From Spirosoma sp. SC4-14 (GTDB taxonomy: Bacteria; Bacteroidota; Bacteroidia; Cytophagales; Spirosomataceae): a stretch of DNA of 64,000 nucleotides. The stretch's first letter is position 1, and the number at the start of each line of letters is the position of its first letter. The notes under the pieces were generated by a model that made no database searches, was not told where the DNA came from, and saw only the letters and a list, made by a program, of their open reading frames with translations. Positions 46,968 to 54,782 of this stretch are shown in pieces. The position numbers and the translations under genes were made by a program. Location: the NCBI RefSeq assembly GCF_037201965.1, contig NZ_CP147518.1, positions 4,457,001 to 4,521,000 of the forward strand, read 5' to 3'.

Positions 46968-47201
46968 ATGAACACGTTGAAACGAGTAGCTGGTTTATTG
47001 CTGGCAGTAAGTCTTCTGGGAAGTGCCTGGGCCAATGCGCAGGTGGTTGTAGTCCGTCGGCCCGTCCGGCCTGCGGTTGTAGTAGTTCGGCCTCGGCCCG
47101 TAATAATGCGTCGTCCGGTGGTGGTTGCTCCGCCCGTTGTGGTGGTTCCGGCACCACCGGTGGCCGTTGTGGCTCGCCCTCGCCGGGTAGTGGTATGGTA
47201 G
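46968..47201 (+). CDS. small secreted Val/Arg/Pro-rich protein
   Basis: The product is 77 residues from the ATG at 46968; the longer frame starts inside the heptamer repeat. It has a signal peptide (KRVAGLLLAVSLLGSAWANA) and then a mature peptide of about 52 residues made almost only of Val, Arg, Pro and Ala (VVVVRRPVRPAVVVVRPRPV). Short glycine- or valine-rich exported proteins of this sort occur next to Spy-like periplasmic proteins in Cytophagales. The function is unknown; the strongly basic composition would favour binding to polyanions. Confidence 0.65.
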   Translation: MNTLKRVAGLLLAVSLLGSAWANAQVVVVRRPVRPAVVVVRPRPVIMRRPVVVAPPVVVVPAPPVAVVARPRRVVVW

Positions 47202-47249
47202 AAACGAACAACAGTTAATGAACAATTTGCAAAAACACAACTAAAAGTC

Positions 47250-47627
47250 ATGAAAAACAACCTGTTAACAATCGCCTTATCGTTCTCATTACTTCTGGTT
47301 TCTATCAGCTCATTTGCCCAGCAGCGGCAGGTGGGCACACCCGAAGAACGCGCCAGCCGACAGACCACCCGTATGAAAGAAGCCCTGAACCTGTCGCCCG
47401 ATCAGGAAACGGCCGTAGCCAGTATCAACCTGAAATACGCCAAACAGGCACAGCCCCTGCTCGAAACGGGAAGCCGGAACCTGAAAACCGCACGGGAAGC
47501 CCGGTCAATAATGAAAAGCAAAGACGATGAACTGGAAAAAGTGCTGACCAAAGAGCAATTCAAGCAATATCAGGACATCAAGGAAGAAATGCGTAGCGCC
47601 ATGAAAGAACGCCGTCGGCAGCGGTAA
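47250..47627 (+). CDS. Spy/CpxP-like periplasmic protein
   Basis: The product is 125 residues with a signal peptide (LTIALSFSLLLVSISSFAQQ). The mature part is helical: RMKEALNLSPDQETAVASIN holds the LTxxQ-like element, and VLTKEQFKQYQDIKEEMRSA is the second. That is the pattern of small periplasmic Spy/CpxP or LTxxQ proteins with chaperone-like roles. It is probably in one unit with the PepSY-like and Val/Arg-rich genes just upstream. Confidence 0.8.
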   Translation: MKNNLLTIALSFSLLLVSISSFAQQRQVGTPEERASRQTTRMKEALNLSPDQETAVASINLKYAKQAQPLLETGSRNLKTAREARSIMKSKDDELEKVLTKEQFKQYQDIKEEMRSAMKERRRQR

Positions 47628-47649
47628 CAATTGGCTCATTGCTCATGCG

Positions 47650-47702
47650 CGATACAGGGCTTTCTTATAAAAACGTTGAACCCTGGAAGGGTGGCATTTT
47701 TA
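47650..47702. repeat. left part of a long hairpin split by an insertion sequence
   Basis: acagggctttcttataaaaa (47654) is complementary, after removal of the insertion sequence, to catttttata (47695-47704) joined to taagaaagccctgt (48568-48581). Restored, it gives a 22-bp stem with one mismatch around a loop that contains aaccctggaagggt. The insertion lies in the right arm. Confidence 0.8.
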
Positions 47703-47705
47703 TAA

Positions 47706-48567
47706 GAACGTGTTGGGGAATTTTATTTGGTGAAGCAGTCAAAGGCGTTGTAGCATGATCTGAATGTTTGCTAAATACAGCCAACTCACCGAAGAAGATA
47801 GCGTGTACTCGTAATCTTTGACGATGCGCCGGAAGAAATTCGTCCAGGCAATGCTCCGTTCAACGACCCATCGCTTGGCCACAGGCACAAAACCTTGGGT
47901 TGATTCGGGACGCGAAGCCTTCTCGAAATCGATGCTCCACTCGGTTAATGCCTGGGCAAAAGCTCCATTGTAAGCCTGATCGCCGTAAACCTTCTCCAGG
48001 CGTTCCCCAACTCGCCAAAGGATTGTCCCAATCAGAGAAATTGACGCCGGTCCTTCTGCTTCATTTGCCGCATGCACATCGACCACCCACAAGCGGCCGT
48101 CGGTATCCACGACGAACTCTCGTTTTCGCCCGTTGACGCGTTTATTGACGTCCATACCCCGGTGTTCGCAGATCATGGGATTTAACTTAACACTTTGTGC
48201 ATCAATGCATAGAACAGATGGCTGAGCTTCCTTACCCACTCGTTTTCGGTCTGATTGATTCAAGGCTGCGTTGATTCGTTCGAAGGTGCCGTCCTGCTTC
48301 CAGCGGTCAAAGTAATAGTAAACCGCCTGCCAGTTAGGCCATTGCGGTGGCAGGTTCCGCCATTGACAACCGGTTCGCAGCAGCCACAGAATAACGTTGA
48401 TGATCTGGCGCAATTCATGTTTTCGCTTGCGTTTGAGGTCAAAGAAAGGCGAAATTGCGTCCCATTGAGGGTCGGTCAGTGGTTGCCACTGTTTGGTCAT
48501 CACTTTGCATTTTGGTCGATACAAAGTTGACACGACTCTCAACTCTTTTCAATTCCCCAACACGCTC
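47706..48567 (-). mobile_element. IS5-family insertion sequence
   Basis: The element is 862 bp and bounded by 17-bp terminal inverted repeats with one mismatch (GAACGTGTTGGGGAATT at 47706-47722 and the complement of GAGCGTGTTGGGGAATT at 48551-48567). A 3-bp TAA target duplication flanks it (47703-47705 and 48568-48570). It carries one transposase on the minus strand. Size, ends and duplication fit IS5 members of the IS427/IS1031 kind. The transposase frame is intact, so the copy may be active. Confidence 0.92.
47739..48500 (-). CDS. IS5-family transposase
   Basis: The product is 253 residues from the ATG at 48500 (MTKQWQPLTDPQWDAISPFF); the longer frame only adds a TTG start and runs to the element end. 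It has the DUF4096-like N-terminus (WLLRTGCQWRNLPPQWPNW) and a DDE catalytic core: Asp in LCIDAQSVK, Asp in VYGDQAYNGAF and Glu in WVVERSIAWTNFFRR. Full length with no stop or frameshift. It should be functional. Confidence 0.95.
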   Translation of the reverse strand: MTKQWQPLTDPQWDAISPFFDLKRKRKHELRQIINVILWLLRTGCQWRNLPPQWPNWQAVYYYFDRWKQDGTFERINAALNQSDRKRVGKEAQPSVLCIDAQSVKLNPMICEHRGMDVNKRVNGRKREFVVDTDGRLWVVDVHAANEAEGPASISLIGTILWRVGERLEKVYGDQAYNGAFAQALTEWSIDFEKASRPESTQGFVPVAKRWVVERSIAWTNFFRRIVKDYEYTLSSSVSWLYLANIQIMLQRL

Positions 48568-48951
48568 TAAGAAAGCCCTGTAACCGCAATTATGCTTAGA
48601 ATATTCACCAAAATTTCTCTGCGTAATTCGTTTACCTTCTAAAATTCGTTGTTGGTTTCGTCTAACATCATCCCAAATTCTTTGCTCGTCACCTTTGGTT
48701 AGCTCTTGCCCTAAATGTTCAACCTCAACAAATGTTTTTGGGTCTTTAAGTTGAAGAAAGTCAAATGTTTTTTTTAAATTGTTTATGTGCATACTCTCTA
48801 ACGGCTATTTTGTCGTCAAGTGTCAATTTTTCGTTCTCCACAATGAGCGATAAAGTCCAAGCGTATTAAAGTCTTTATACTTCTTATAATTGTCAATGTA
48901 AAAGAAGTATTCCTCTAATGTAAGGGTATTGAATCTTTGTGCTATTTCCAT
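48568..48951 (-). pseudogene. small unknown gene broken by frameshifts and an insertion sequence
   Basis: Read on the minus strand, three frames connect into one plausible protein: 42 codons from the ATG at 48951 (MEIAQRFNTLTLEEYF…), then a segment with LTLDDKIAVREYAHKQF, then KKTFDFLQLKDPKTFVEVEH and on to HNCGYRAFL. The joins need one shift near 48830-48845 and one at a run of eight A near 48775. The insertion sequence sits exactly at the original stop: without it the frame would end ...YRAFL-TAA. The family is unknown. AT-rich, unlike the host genes. Confidence 0.45.
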
Positions 48952-48981
48952 TTTATCATTGTTAGAGTGCCGTTGTTTAAA

Positions 48982-49110
48982 CTTGCCTCTAACGGTTTCG
49001 GGCTTGGTAAAGGTGGCATGTTGATGCGAAGAATCAATGTTTTATTAACCACAAATGTGTCTGCGGAGCACTGAACCGCCACTTTTGCCAAACCTGTGTT
49101 ACAAGCTGGC
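48982..49110 (-). repeat. attC-like long palindrome A
   Basis: Imperfect 17-bp arms at 49001-49017 and 49078-49094 (ggcttggtaaaggtggc and gccacttttgccaaacc) enclose about 60 bp. On the plus strand the site opens with CTTGCnTnYAACG (48982-48994) and ends near GTTAC (49098-49102). It lies directly behind the stop of the HEAT-repeat gene. Size and outer motif resemble integron attC sites; recombination has not been shown. Confidence 0.55.
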
Positions 49111-49116
49111 CTTCTC

Positions 49117-50667
49117 TTATTTGAAGTAAAAGTCAAGTCCATTTACTGGGTTTGTTTTAAAATATTGTTTGTATTCGTGTGTCTCATTTACGAAGTCAAA
49201 AATTTGTTTTGCTCTTTCAATTTCTCCTTGTTTAGGTATTGAAAATAGCCTTACCGCTCTTGCTCTCCAAATTTGCAAATATCCAAATGCCAATTGTCTT
49301 ATGTTTTCGTTTTTATCAATTGTTCCAATCATCAATTCGGGGATTGCTGCCCAACCGCCAACTTTGTTAAAGAGTTTGAGCATTGACTTTTTTAAATCAC
49401 AATTACCTATTTCGTAAATGTTTCTTGCTTTTGTCAAAACTTCTTGCCTCGGAATGTCCGATAGAAATTCAATTATTACATTTCTAAGTCCAAGATAAGA
49501 GTTGTCAAGGTTTGCAAGTGCAAAATCATAAGCACTTTCTTCATCAAGTTTGCAAAGCGCTAAAAACGCTGTCTTTTTAACTCTTATTTTTTTGTCATTC
49601 AGATACGACTTAACTATTTCCGAATAGTGTTTTTCTTCGGTTTCAGCAAGTCCGCTTAATGAACCAACAACCTGATAGTTTCTATGTAAGTTGTCGTTGT
49701 AAAATTTCGCAAAGTCAATGTTTGATTGTTTAAGCGTAAACCTTGCAAAATGTCTTATTGTAGCTGAATTGTCCGCTAAAAATTTCTTTGCAGTTGTTTT
49801 AAAACCGTTTTGGTCTTTCAAGCAATAAAGTGTTTGAAGTCGAACATTCGCTGATTTGTCATTCAATAATTCTTCGATTTCTGCTTGTCCAAGTTTATTA
49901 AAGTGGTTTATTGCAAAGTTCCTAATTAAAAAATGATTGTCAGTTAAGAACAGTTTTAATTCTTGCGAATTTTCCCTAAGTGAACTTGAAATGTGTCTTG
50001 CTAAAAGTATTCTTATTTTGTCTGGGTATTTCTTGAAATTATCAATTACATATGCCCTTTTTTTAGAAACAAGAAACTCAAGAGTTTCTTGGTAAATTCC
50101 GCTAAGGTTTGTCCGCTCAACTTTTTGTAGCCACTCAAAAATCGGTAAATTTTCAATTAAGTTGTCAACGTAGTTGATAGTTATAAAGTTGTGAATCCCT
50201 TTTAGTGCAGCTTGTCGAACTGGTAAAACCCAATCTGCTAAACGATAGATTAAAAATTGTATAGCCTTTGGACTGTCAACTTGAGAAAGTTTTTTAACTG
50301 CTTTTTCTCTTACGTATCCGCTTCTGTTTAATGAACTTATTGCCAATAACTCAACAAATTGATCTTTGGGAAAATTATTTTCGTAAAAGTCAATGTCACT
50401 TTTTGAAATGCCGCAATGTTTTAGAGTGTCGTAATATCCTTTTTTGCTGTCTACCTTTTTGAATAGGTGAATTATTGTCCTGCAAGCAGTTTCTCTTATT
50501 TCTTTGTTGTCGTCTTTTAGAAAATCTGTCAAGTTCGATATAAGACTTGGATAACCATCACTGGCTATTTTGGTCAAGGCGTTAATTTTATCTTCTGTGT
50601 TGTCCTTTGAGAAAAACCAAGTCTTGTTAGGTCGTCTTAAAATTTCTATGTATTGCCAAATTTCCAT
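49117..50667 (-). CDS. HEAT-repeat protein
   Basis: The product is 516 residues, almost entirely alpha-helical, with many HEAT/armadillo-type repeats (for example IRETACRTIIHLFKK, VREKAVKKLSQVDS, VRQAALKGIHNFI, NVRLQTLYCLKDQ, IRQLAFGYLQIW). It has no signal peptide. Such scaffolds bind proteins or nucleic acids, and I cannot assign a specific role. The gene is AT-rich, with codon use that differs from the flanking host genes, and is bounded by attC-like palindromes, which suggests acquisition as a cassette. Confidence 0.85.
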   Translation of the reverse strand: MEIWQYIEILRRPNKTWFFSKDNTEDKINALTKIASDGYPSLISNLTDFLKDDNKEIRETACRTIIHLFKKVDSKKGYYDTLKHCGISKSDIDFYENNFPKDQFVELLAISSLNRSGYVREKAVKKLSQVDSPKAIQFLIYRLADWVLPVRQAALKGIHNFITINYVDNLIENLPIFEWLQKVERTNLSGIYQETLEFLVSKKRAYVIDNFKKYPDKIRILLARHISSSLRENSQELKLFLTDNHFLIRNFAINHFNKLGQAEIEELLNDKSANVRLQTLYCLKDQNGFKTTAKKFLADNSATIRHFARFTLKQSNIDFAKFYNDNLHRNYQVVGSLSGLAETEEKHYSEIVKSYLNDKKIRVKKTAFLALCKLDEESAYDFALANLDNSYLGLRNVIIEFLSDIPRQEVLTKARNIYEIGNCDLKKSMLKLFNKVGGWAAIPELMIGTIDKNENIRQLAFGYLQIWRARAVRLFSIPKQGEIERAKQIFDFVNETHEYKQYFKTNPVNGLDFYFK

Positions 50668-50690
50668 TTCTTGTTGTGTCGTCTTTTAGG

Positions 50691-50835
50691 CTTGCATACA
50701 ACGTTGAAGCATTGGCGTTGTGGCGGAAATAACCTTCCGTCAGCCGAATTTAGCACAAAAGCTAAATAGTAGTACAAATGTTGAGCATATGCTCGTCAGC
50801 CGCCATAACGCCAATGCAATGTTGGCGGCAGTGCC
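50691..50835 (-). repeat. attC-like long palindrome B
   Basis: Arms gcattggcgttgtggcgg (50709-50726) and its complement (50800-50817, one mismatch) enclose about 73 bp. On the plus strand the site opens with the same CTTGCnTnYAACG motif as palindrome A (50691-50703). The right end continues ttggcggcagtgcc (50821-50834), which recurs inverted at 51516-51529 at the far side of the hydrolase gene. Confidence 0.6.
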
Positions 50836-50847
50836 TTTTTCGCGATG

Positions 50848-51486
50848 TTATAGCAACCTACGTATTTTTTTAGTTAGTTCGTCCGCTTTGTTTACTGTCA
50901 TAAAATGTCCACCACAACTCACTTTCAAGTCGCAGTCAACAAAACATAAAGGTAAAATTTTGTCCGCTGTTCCGTGAATATGCATTAGGTTTTTGTGTAG
51001 TGTTTGGTTTTTCCATTTTACAATTTTGTCGATAGACCATTTTAAAAATTCAGCGTTTGTATCGTGCAAAATGTTGGCTAGCATTCTTTTGTCATTGTTG
51101 CTTTGTGTACCAAAAAACCAATAGCTCAAGACATTTGGTCGTTTCATAATTGCTATCGGCAATAGTTTGTGAATGTTTAAACGTCCTGCAAGTCGATAGT
51201 AAAAAGGTATTTCATTTTTTGTCTTTGCCGATGCAATAATAATAATTTTTTCTGTGTCAATATGCTTTGCGACTTCTATTGCCATAATTCCGCCAAATGA
51301 AAGTCCTAACAAAATTGGTCTTTCAGTTCCAATTTGTTCTTTCAGCCGACAAGCATAATGTTCAATCGTTTCACCTTTTGTTGGTTGTGTCCAACGAATA
51401 AAAGTTGTGTCAAAGCCTGAAAAGTCTAAATGTTTGAAAACCCTTTCGTCCGCTCCCAATCCGCTAAATATATAGATGCTTTTCAT
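50848..51486 (-). CDS. alpha/beta-hydrolase of short type
   Basis: The product is 212 residues from the ATG at 51486 (MKSIYIFSGLGADERVFKHL); the frame extends 20 codons further into repeat sequence but this start is the natural one. Catalytic residues are visible: Ser in LLGLSFGGIMAIEVA, Asp in HGTADKILP and His in CGGHFMTVNKADE. The substrate is unknown. AT-rich and cassette-like as its neighbour, it lies on the same strand between palindrome B and an inverted copy of the palindrome's end at 51516. Confidence 0.85.
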   Translation of the reverse strand: MKSIYIFSGLGADERVFKHLDFSGFDTTFIRWTQPTKGETIEHYACRLKEQIGTERPILLGLSFGGIMAIEVAKHIDTEKIIIIASAKTKNEIPFYYRLAGRLNIHKLLPIAIMKRPNVLSYWFFGTQSNNDKRMLANILHDTNAEFLKWSIDKIVKWKNQTLHKNLMHIHGTADKILPLCFVDCDLKVSCGGHFMTVNKADELTKKIRRLL

Positions 51487-51515
51487 TCGGTCGTCTTTCA
51501 CTTGTAGAGGCTCAC

Positions 51516-51529
51516 GGCATTGCCGCCAA
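51516..51529. repeat. inverted copy of the palindrome B end
   Basis: ggcattgccgccaa is the reverse complement, with one mismatch, of ttggcggcagtgcc at 50821. The pair frames the hydrolase gene and may mark the two ends of a cassette. Confidence 0.5.
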
Positions 51530-51607
51530 CTCATAAATATACGCATATTTCCCCTACTCCTACGGTCTCAATCCACCAGCTATTATGCGTATTTACGAAA
51601 CGTGAAA

Positions 51608-51638
51608 TCTCCCCAAAAGCAGCAAGCTTTCGGGGAGA
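51608..51638 (-). terminator. rtcB terminator
   Basis: TCTCCCC (51608-51614) pairs with GGGGAGA (51632-51638). On the minus strand it is followed by T-rich sequence (gattt) and it lies 14 bp past the RtcB stop. Confidence 0.85.
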
Positions 51639-51651
51639 AAAATACCACTTC

Positions 51652-53193
51652 TCAATCCTCGCGGCCTTCCTTGCGGTTGGCGTCGGCCATGCGGACAATT
51701 TTGGGCGTAAACTTCGCCAGTACCGATACCAGATCGTGCTGGGCACCGATAACGGTCTCGATGTCTTTGTAAACCATTGGCGCTTCGTCGAGGTCGCCAC
51801 CGATCAGTTCAATATCGGCATCCCGTAAGGCTTTGTTAAGCTGCGAGCGCGTAATGCTGTTGAACGCCTGCGTCCGCGACATCACCCGACCAGCCCCGTG
51901 CGAAGCCGAATTCAGCGCATCGGCAAAGCCACGGCCACGCACCACAAAGCCCGGTTTCGTCATCGAGCCCGGAATAATGCCGAGCACATCGGGTCCGGCG
52001 GGCGTTGCCCCCTTGCGGTGAACAATTACCTCCTGCCCGTCGGGCATTTGCTCCTTCCAGGCAAAATTGTGGTGATTTTCGATCCTGACGAGCGGTTTCT
52101 CGCCCAGCACTTTGGCCAGCTTGTTATGAATTTCGTGGTGGTTGGCCGACGCATAGTCACCGGCCAGGTTCATGGCAATCCAGTACTCCTGCCCTTCTTC
52201 GGTGTTCAGATCGAGCCAGGCCAGGTGAGCCGCCTGCTTCGGCAAACGGGTTTTCTGCATGGCCAGTTTAGAGTAGTAGTTGGCAACCGCCCCACCGAAT
52301 CCGCGCGAGCCTGAATGCGACAGCAACGCCAAATATTCGCCCGGTGGCAGGTTCAGATGTGCGCCTTCTGCCGCTGCGTCGTCGCTATAGACCTCCACAA
52401 TACCCCACTCCACAAAGTGGTTGCCCGTACCGGAGCTTCCGAGTTGTCGGTAGGCTTTGTCTTTCAGGTCGCGGATCACCTTCGTGGCTCTCCATTCGGG
52501 CAAATCCATCACCGACTCGTCGTATTTTTCGCGGGTTTCGCCACCAATTCCGAATTTGGTTTGCTCAACCAGCGACCGTTTCAACAGATGCGGTTCACGC
52601 TTTAAAAACGTGGGCGGCAGATCGAACACCGACAGACACATCCGGCAGGCAATATCGACCCCAACCGCAAACGGAATCACCGTATTGGCCGTAGTTGCCA
52701 GCACCCCACCGATCGGCAATCCGTAGCCCTGATGGGCGTCGGGCATGAGCGCACCAGCCACCGAAATGGGCAGGCTGGCAGCCGTTTCCATCTGCTTCAG
52801 GGCACCTTCTTCAATATGCTCCCGACCGAATACGGCATAGGGCAATGGTCCCGTTCGCAGGTCGAAGGTTCGCTCGGTCTGGTTGCCGGTAGCGGCCAGT
52901 ACATACGGCTCAGGTTCGGGTGGCAGGTAAGTAGCCCCTACCTCGCTCAGCGGAATCAGTACGCCCTGTTTAGCCAGATCGTAAACCGACCGCGCCAGAT
53001 TCGTGACTTTATTACGCGAATAGGCAAACTTTTTCGGGTTCTGGAGCATCTGCGCCAGCAATCCCATCGCTCTTTCTTTAGAGTAGTCGGCTCGCTGCAC
53101 CAGCCCGTTGGCCACGCGCAGGAATGCGTTATGTAACGGCTCAGGAATAGGCCCAAGCGTCAGAATGTCGTCAATTAAAAATGGTACTTCCAT
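51652..53193 (-). CDS. rtcB: RtcB RNA-splicing ligase
   Basis: The product is 513 residues. RtcB joins RNA ends with 2',3'-cyclic phosphate (or 3'-phosphate) and 5'-OH using GTP and Mn2+. Signature elements are present: MPDAHQGYGLPIGGVLATT, FAVGVDIACRMCLS (metal-binding Cys), GTGNHFVEWG, the guanylylated His in SASHGAGRVMSRTQAF, and HSGSRGFG. The N-terminal part is the usual RtcB extension. It lies 62 bp behind an SPFH protein on the same strand, and a tRNA-like RNA and a WYL regulator lie upstream. Together these point to regulated RNA repair. Confidence 0.95.
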   Translation of the reverse strand: MEVPFLIDDILTLGPIPEPLHNAFLRVANGLVQRADYSKERAMGLLAQMLQNPKKFAYSRNKVTNLARSVYDLAKQGVLIPLSEVGATYLPPEPEPYVLAATGNQTERTFDLRTGPLPYAVFGREHIEEGALKQMETAASLPISVAGALMPDAHQGYGLPIGGVLATTANTVIPFAVGVDIACRMCLSVFDLPPTFLKREPHLLKRSLVEQTKFGIGGETREKYDESVMDLPEWRATKVIRDLKDKAYRQLGSSGTGNHFVEWGIVEVYSDDAAAEGAHLNLPPGEYLALLSHSGSRGFGGAVANYYSKLAMQKTRLPKQAAHLAWLDLNTEEGQEYWIAMNLAGDYASANHHEIHNKLAKVLGEKPLVRIENHHNFAWKEQMPDGQEVIVHRKGATPAGPDVLGIIPGSMTKPGFVVRGRGFADALNSASHGAGRVMSRTQAFNSITRSQLNKALRDADIELIGGDLDEAPMVYKDIETVIGAQHDLVSVLAKFTPKIVRMADANRKEGRED

Positions 53194-53255
53194 ATAGGTT
53201 TTAGATTTTCGCAGGCGTAGTATTCGCTACACGTAACTACGCCTGGACTAGCTCA

Positions 53256-54377
53256 TTATTTTTTAGTAACAGCATAGCGTTTACGGACGAAAAGCTGTTT
53301 CAACTGATCGACCATAGAGCCATCGTTCGATACGGAAATTGAGCTGATTTTATCCGCGATTTTCTCAACGTATTCCATCTCTTTCAGTTTCCAGAGCATT
53401 TCGTTGTCTTCCATCAGTTTGGCCGTGTTCAGCAGGCTCCGGGTCGAAGCGGTTTCTTCCCGACGCATGATGCTGTTTGCCTGTGCTTTCTTTTCGGCCA
53501 TCAATACCTGATTCATGATGTCGCGCATATCGCCCGGCAAAATAATGTCGCGTACCCCACCGCTACGCAGGTCTACCCCCAGTTCCGACGCTTTGGCGGC
53601 CGTAGCCGACAGCACATAGAGAGCCAGATCGCCTTTTTTGTCGAGCAATTCATCGAGCGTCAGGCTACCGATATACTCGCGCAGCGCCAACTGAATCGAC
53701 ACGTACAACTGCTTATCGTACTCTTTATTTTCGACCAGGGCTTTGATAATGTCCTGCACCTGATATTGAACAAAGAAACTCAACCGCAGCGAGGCTTTGT
53801 CTTTGGTCAGAATTTCCTGTCCCGACACTTCCATCTGCTGCTGGCGCGTATCGACTTTCGCCACATGAATCGGCGTGCTGTTTTTCCACCAGGAATAGAC
53901 TCCGGGTTTCAAAATCCGGTCGAACGTCCAGTCGATAAACAAAACACCCTGCTCCTGTGCTTCAATGGTAAACGTACGAACATAAGCAGACAATGGCGCT
54001 GCCGTCAGCAAAACCGGGTCGACAGTAGCCGGAATCCCGATCTGGCGTAAATCGGCTTTCTGGTAATCGTACTGTTTGATACCTTTCCAATAAGCCCAGC
54101 GACCCTTCGGCAAAATCGACAGAAAAAGGCCTTTTTCATATTGCAGCGCAATTTCAGGGTCTTTTACTTCGACTATATCGAGCGCAGCCGCCACGTCGGG
54201 ATACGACAGCAGCACGTCCAGATCGCAGGGAGCATTCTGTAGTCGCTCTCCCCGGTTAAACACATGGACGGTTTCGTTAAGCCAAAACCAATGTTTGCCT
54301 TCCGAAAGAATTCGTTTATACCCGCCTTGTTTAAACACAAGCCCGATTTGCCAGGCCTGGATGCGTACAGTTTTCAT
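53256..54377 (-). CDS. cytosolic SPFH/Band-7 (slipin-like) protein
   Basis: The product is 373 residues without a signal peptide or membrane segment, unlike ordinary slipins, which have an N-terminal hydrophobic hairpin. The beginning GLVFKQGGYKRILSEGKHWF recurs as GVLFIDWTFDRILKPGVYSW, so two Band-7-like start modules stand in tandem, followed by the SPFH core (VSGQEILTKDKASLRLSFFV, YVSIQLALREYIGSLTLDEL) and a coiled C-terminal region (MAEKKAQANSIMRREETAST). SPFH proteins form ring- or cage-like oligomers. A survey by Burroughs and Aravind linked SPFH/Band-7 modules with RtcB-type ligases and a tRNA-like RNA, as seen here. Confidence 0.9.
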   Translation of the reverse strand: MKTVRIQAWQIGLVFKQGGYKRILSEGKHWFWLNETVHVFNRGERLQNAPCDLDVLLSYPDVAAALDIVEVKDPEIALQYEKGLFLSILPKGRWAYWKGIKQYDYQKADLRQIGIPATVDPVLLTAAPLSAYVRTFTIEAQEQGVLFIDWTFDRILKPGVYSWWKNSTPIHVAKVDTRQQQMEVSGQEILTKDKASLRLSFFVQYQVQDIIKALVENKEYDKQLYVSIQLALREYIGSLTLDELLDKKGDLALYVLSATAAKASELGVDLRSGGVRDIILPGDMRDIMNQVLMAEKKAQANSIMRREETASTRSLLNTAKLMEDNEMLWKLKEMEYVEKIADKISSISVSNDGSMVDQLKQLFVRKRYAVTKK

Positions 54378-54379
54378 CG

Positions 54380-54477
54380 TTATTTATTGGTTTACGGTAT
54401 TTAGTTTTTGGTCTATTGTTGTTTCGCCCGTCGGCATACAACCCTCTAATGCAGATAAACGATAAACAATAAAACCC
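54380..54477. repeat. 7-bp-period element upstream of the SPFH gene
   Basis: Words cgttatt, tattggt, ttacggt, atttagt, ttttggt, ctattgt, tgtttcg on the left and cagataa, acgataa, acaataa, aacccgc on the right keep a 7-bp period. It forms only weak complementary arms. Confidence 0.7.
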
Positions 54478-54782
54478 GCTTGGAGCTATCCATCTGGCCA
54501 GAGCGGAAGCCGGTTGACGAGTGCCCTGGTACGATGCGGTGCGAATCGATCAGACCAACGACTGCTTTTAGACAGGCAATTGCCTTTTCAAAGCAACTTA
54601 TCGATCAGAGCACATAGGCTACGGCAACGTACGCCGACAAACGCGGTATTGGCCTGCTGGCCTGGGCCAAATTGTTGTGCTTCCGACGAATCGGTCGCCC
54701 AACCAGATAGCTCCTGCGTAGTTTTCTGGAACATGGTGACCTGTTTTAGAAGTGGTCGGCTTCCCCATCCAATGGATCAACC
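54478..54782. other. non-coding leader between tRNA-like RNA and SPFH gene
   Basis: About 300 bp without a convincing ORF. It holds short hairpins such as aggcaattgcct (54575) and may belong to the same transcript as the tRNA-like RNA and the SPFH-rtcB genes. Confidence 0.4.

Noticed and set aside
48439..48792. 117-codon ORF as an intact gene
   Set aside because: Its last 40 residues are translated from the insertion sequence end; the native frame would stop at the insertion point.
48942..49142. 66-codon minus-strand ORF across palindrome A
   Set aside because: It is read through the arms and loop of the palindrome and has no protein-like character.
49117..51546. Alkylation-repair or defence system formed by the HEAT protein and hydrolase
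   Set aside because: The HEAT repeats lack any specific DNA-glycosylase or defence motif that I can see, and the hydrolase is generic; a shared function is not supported.
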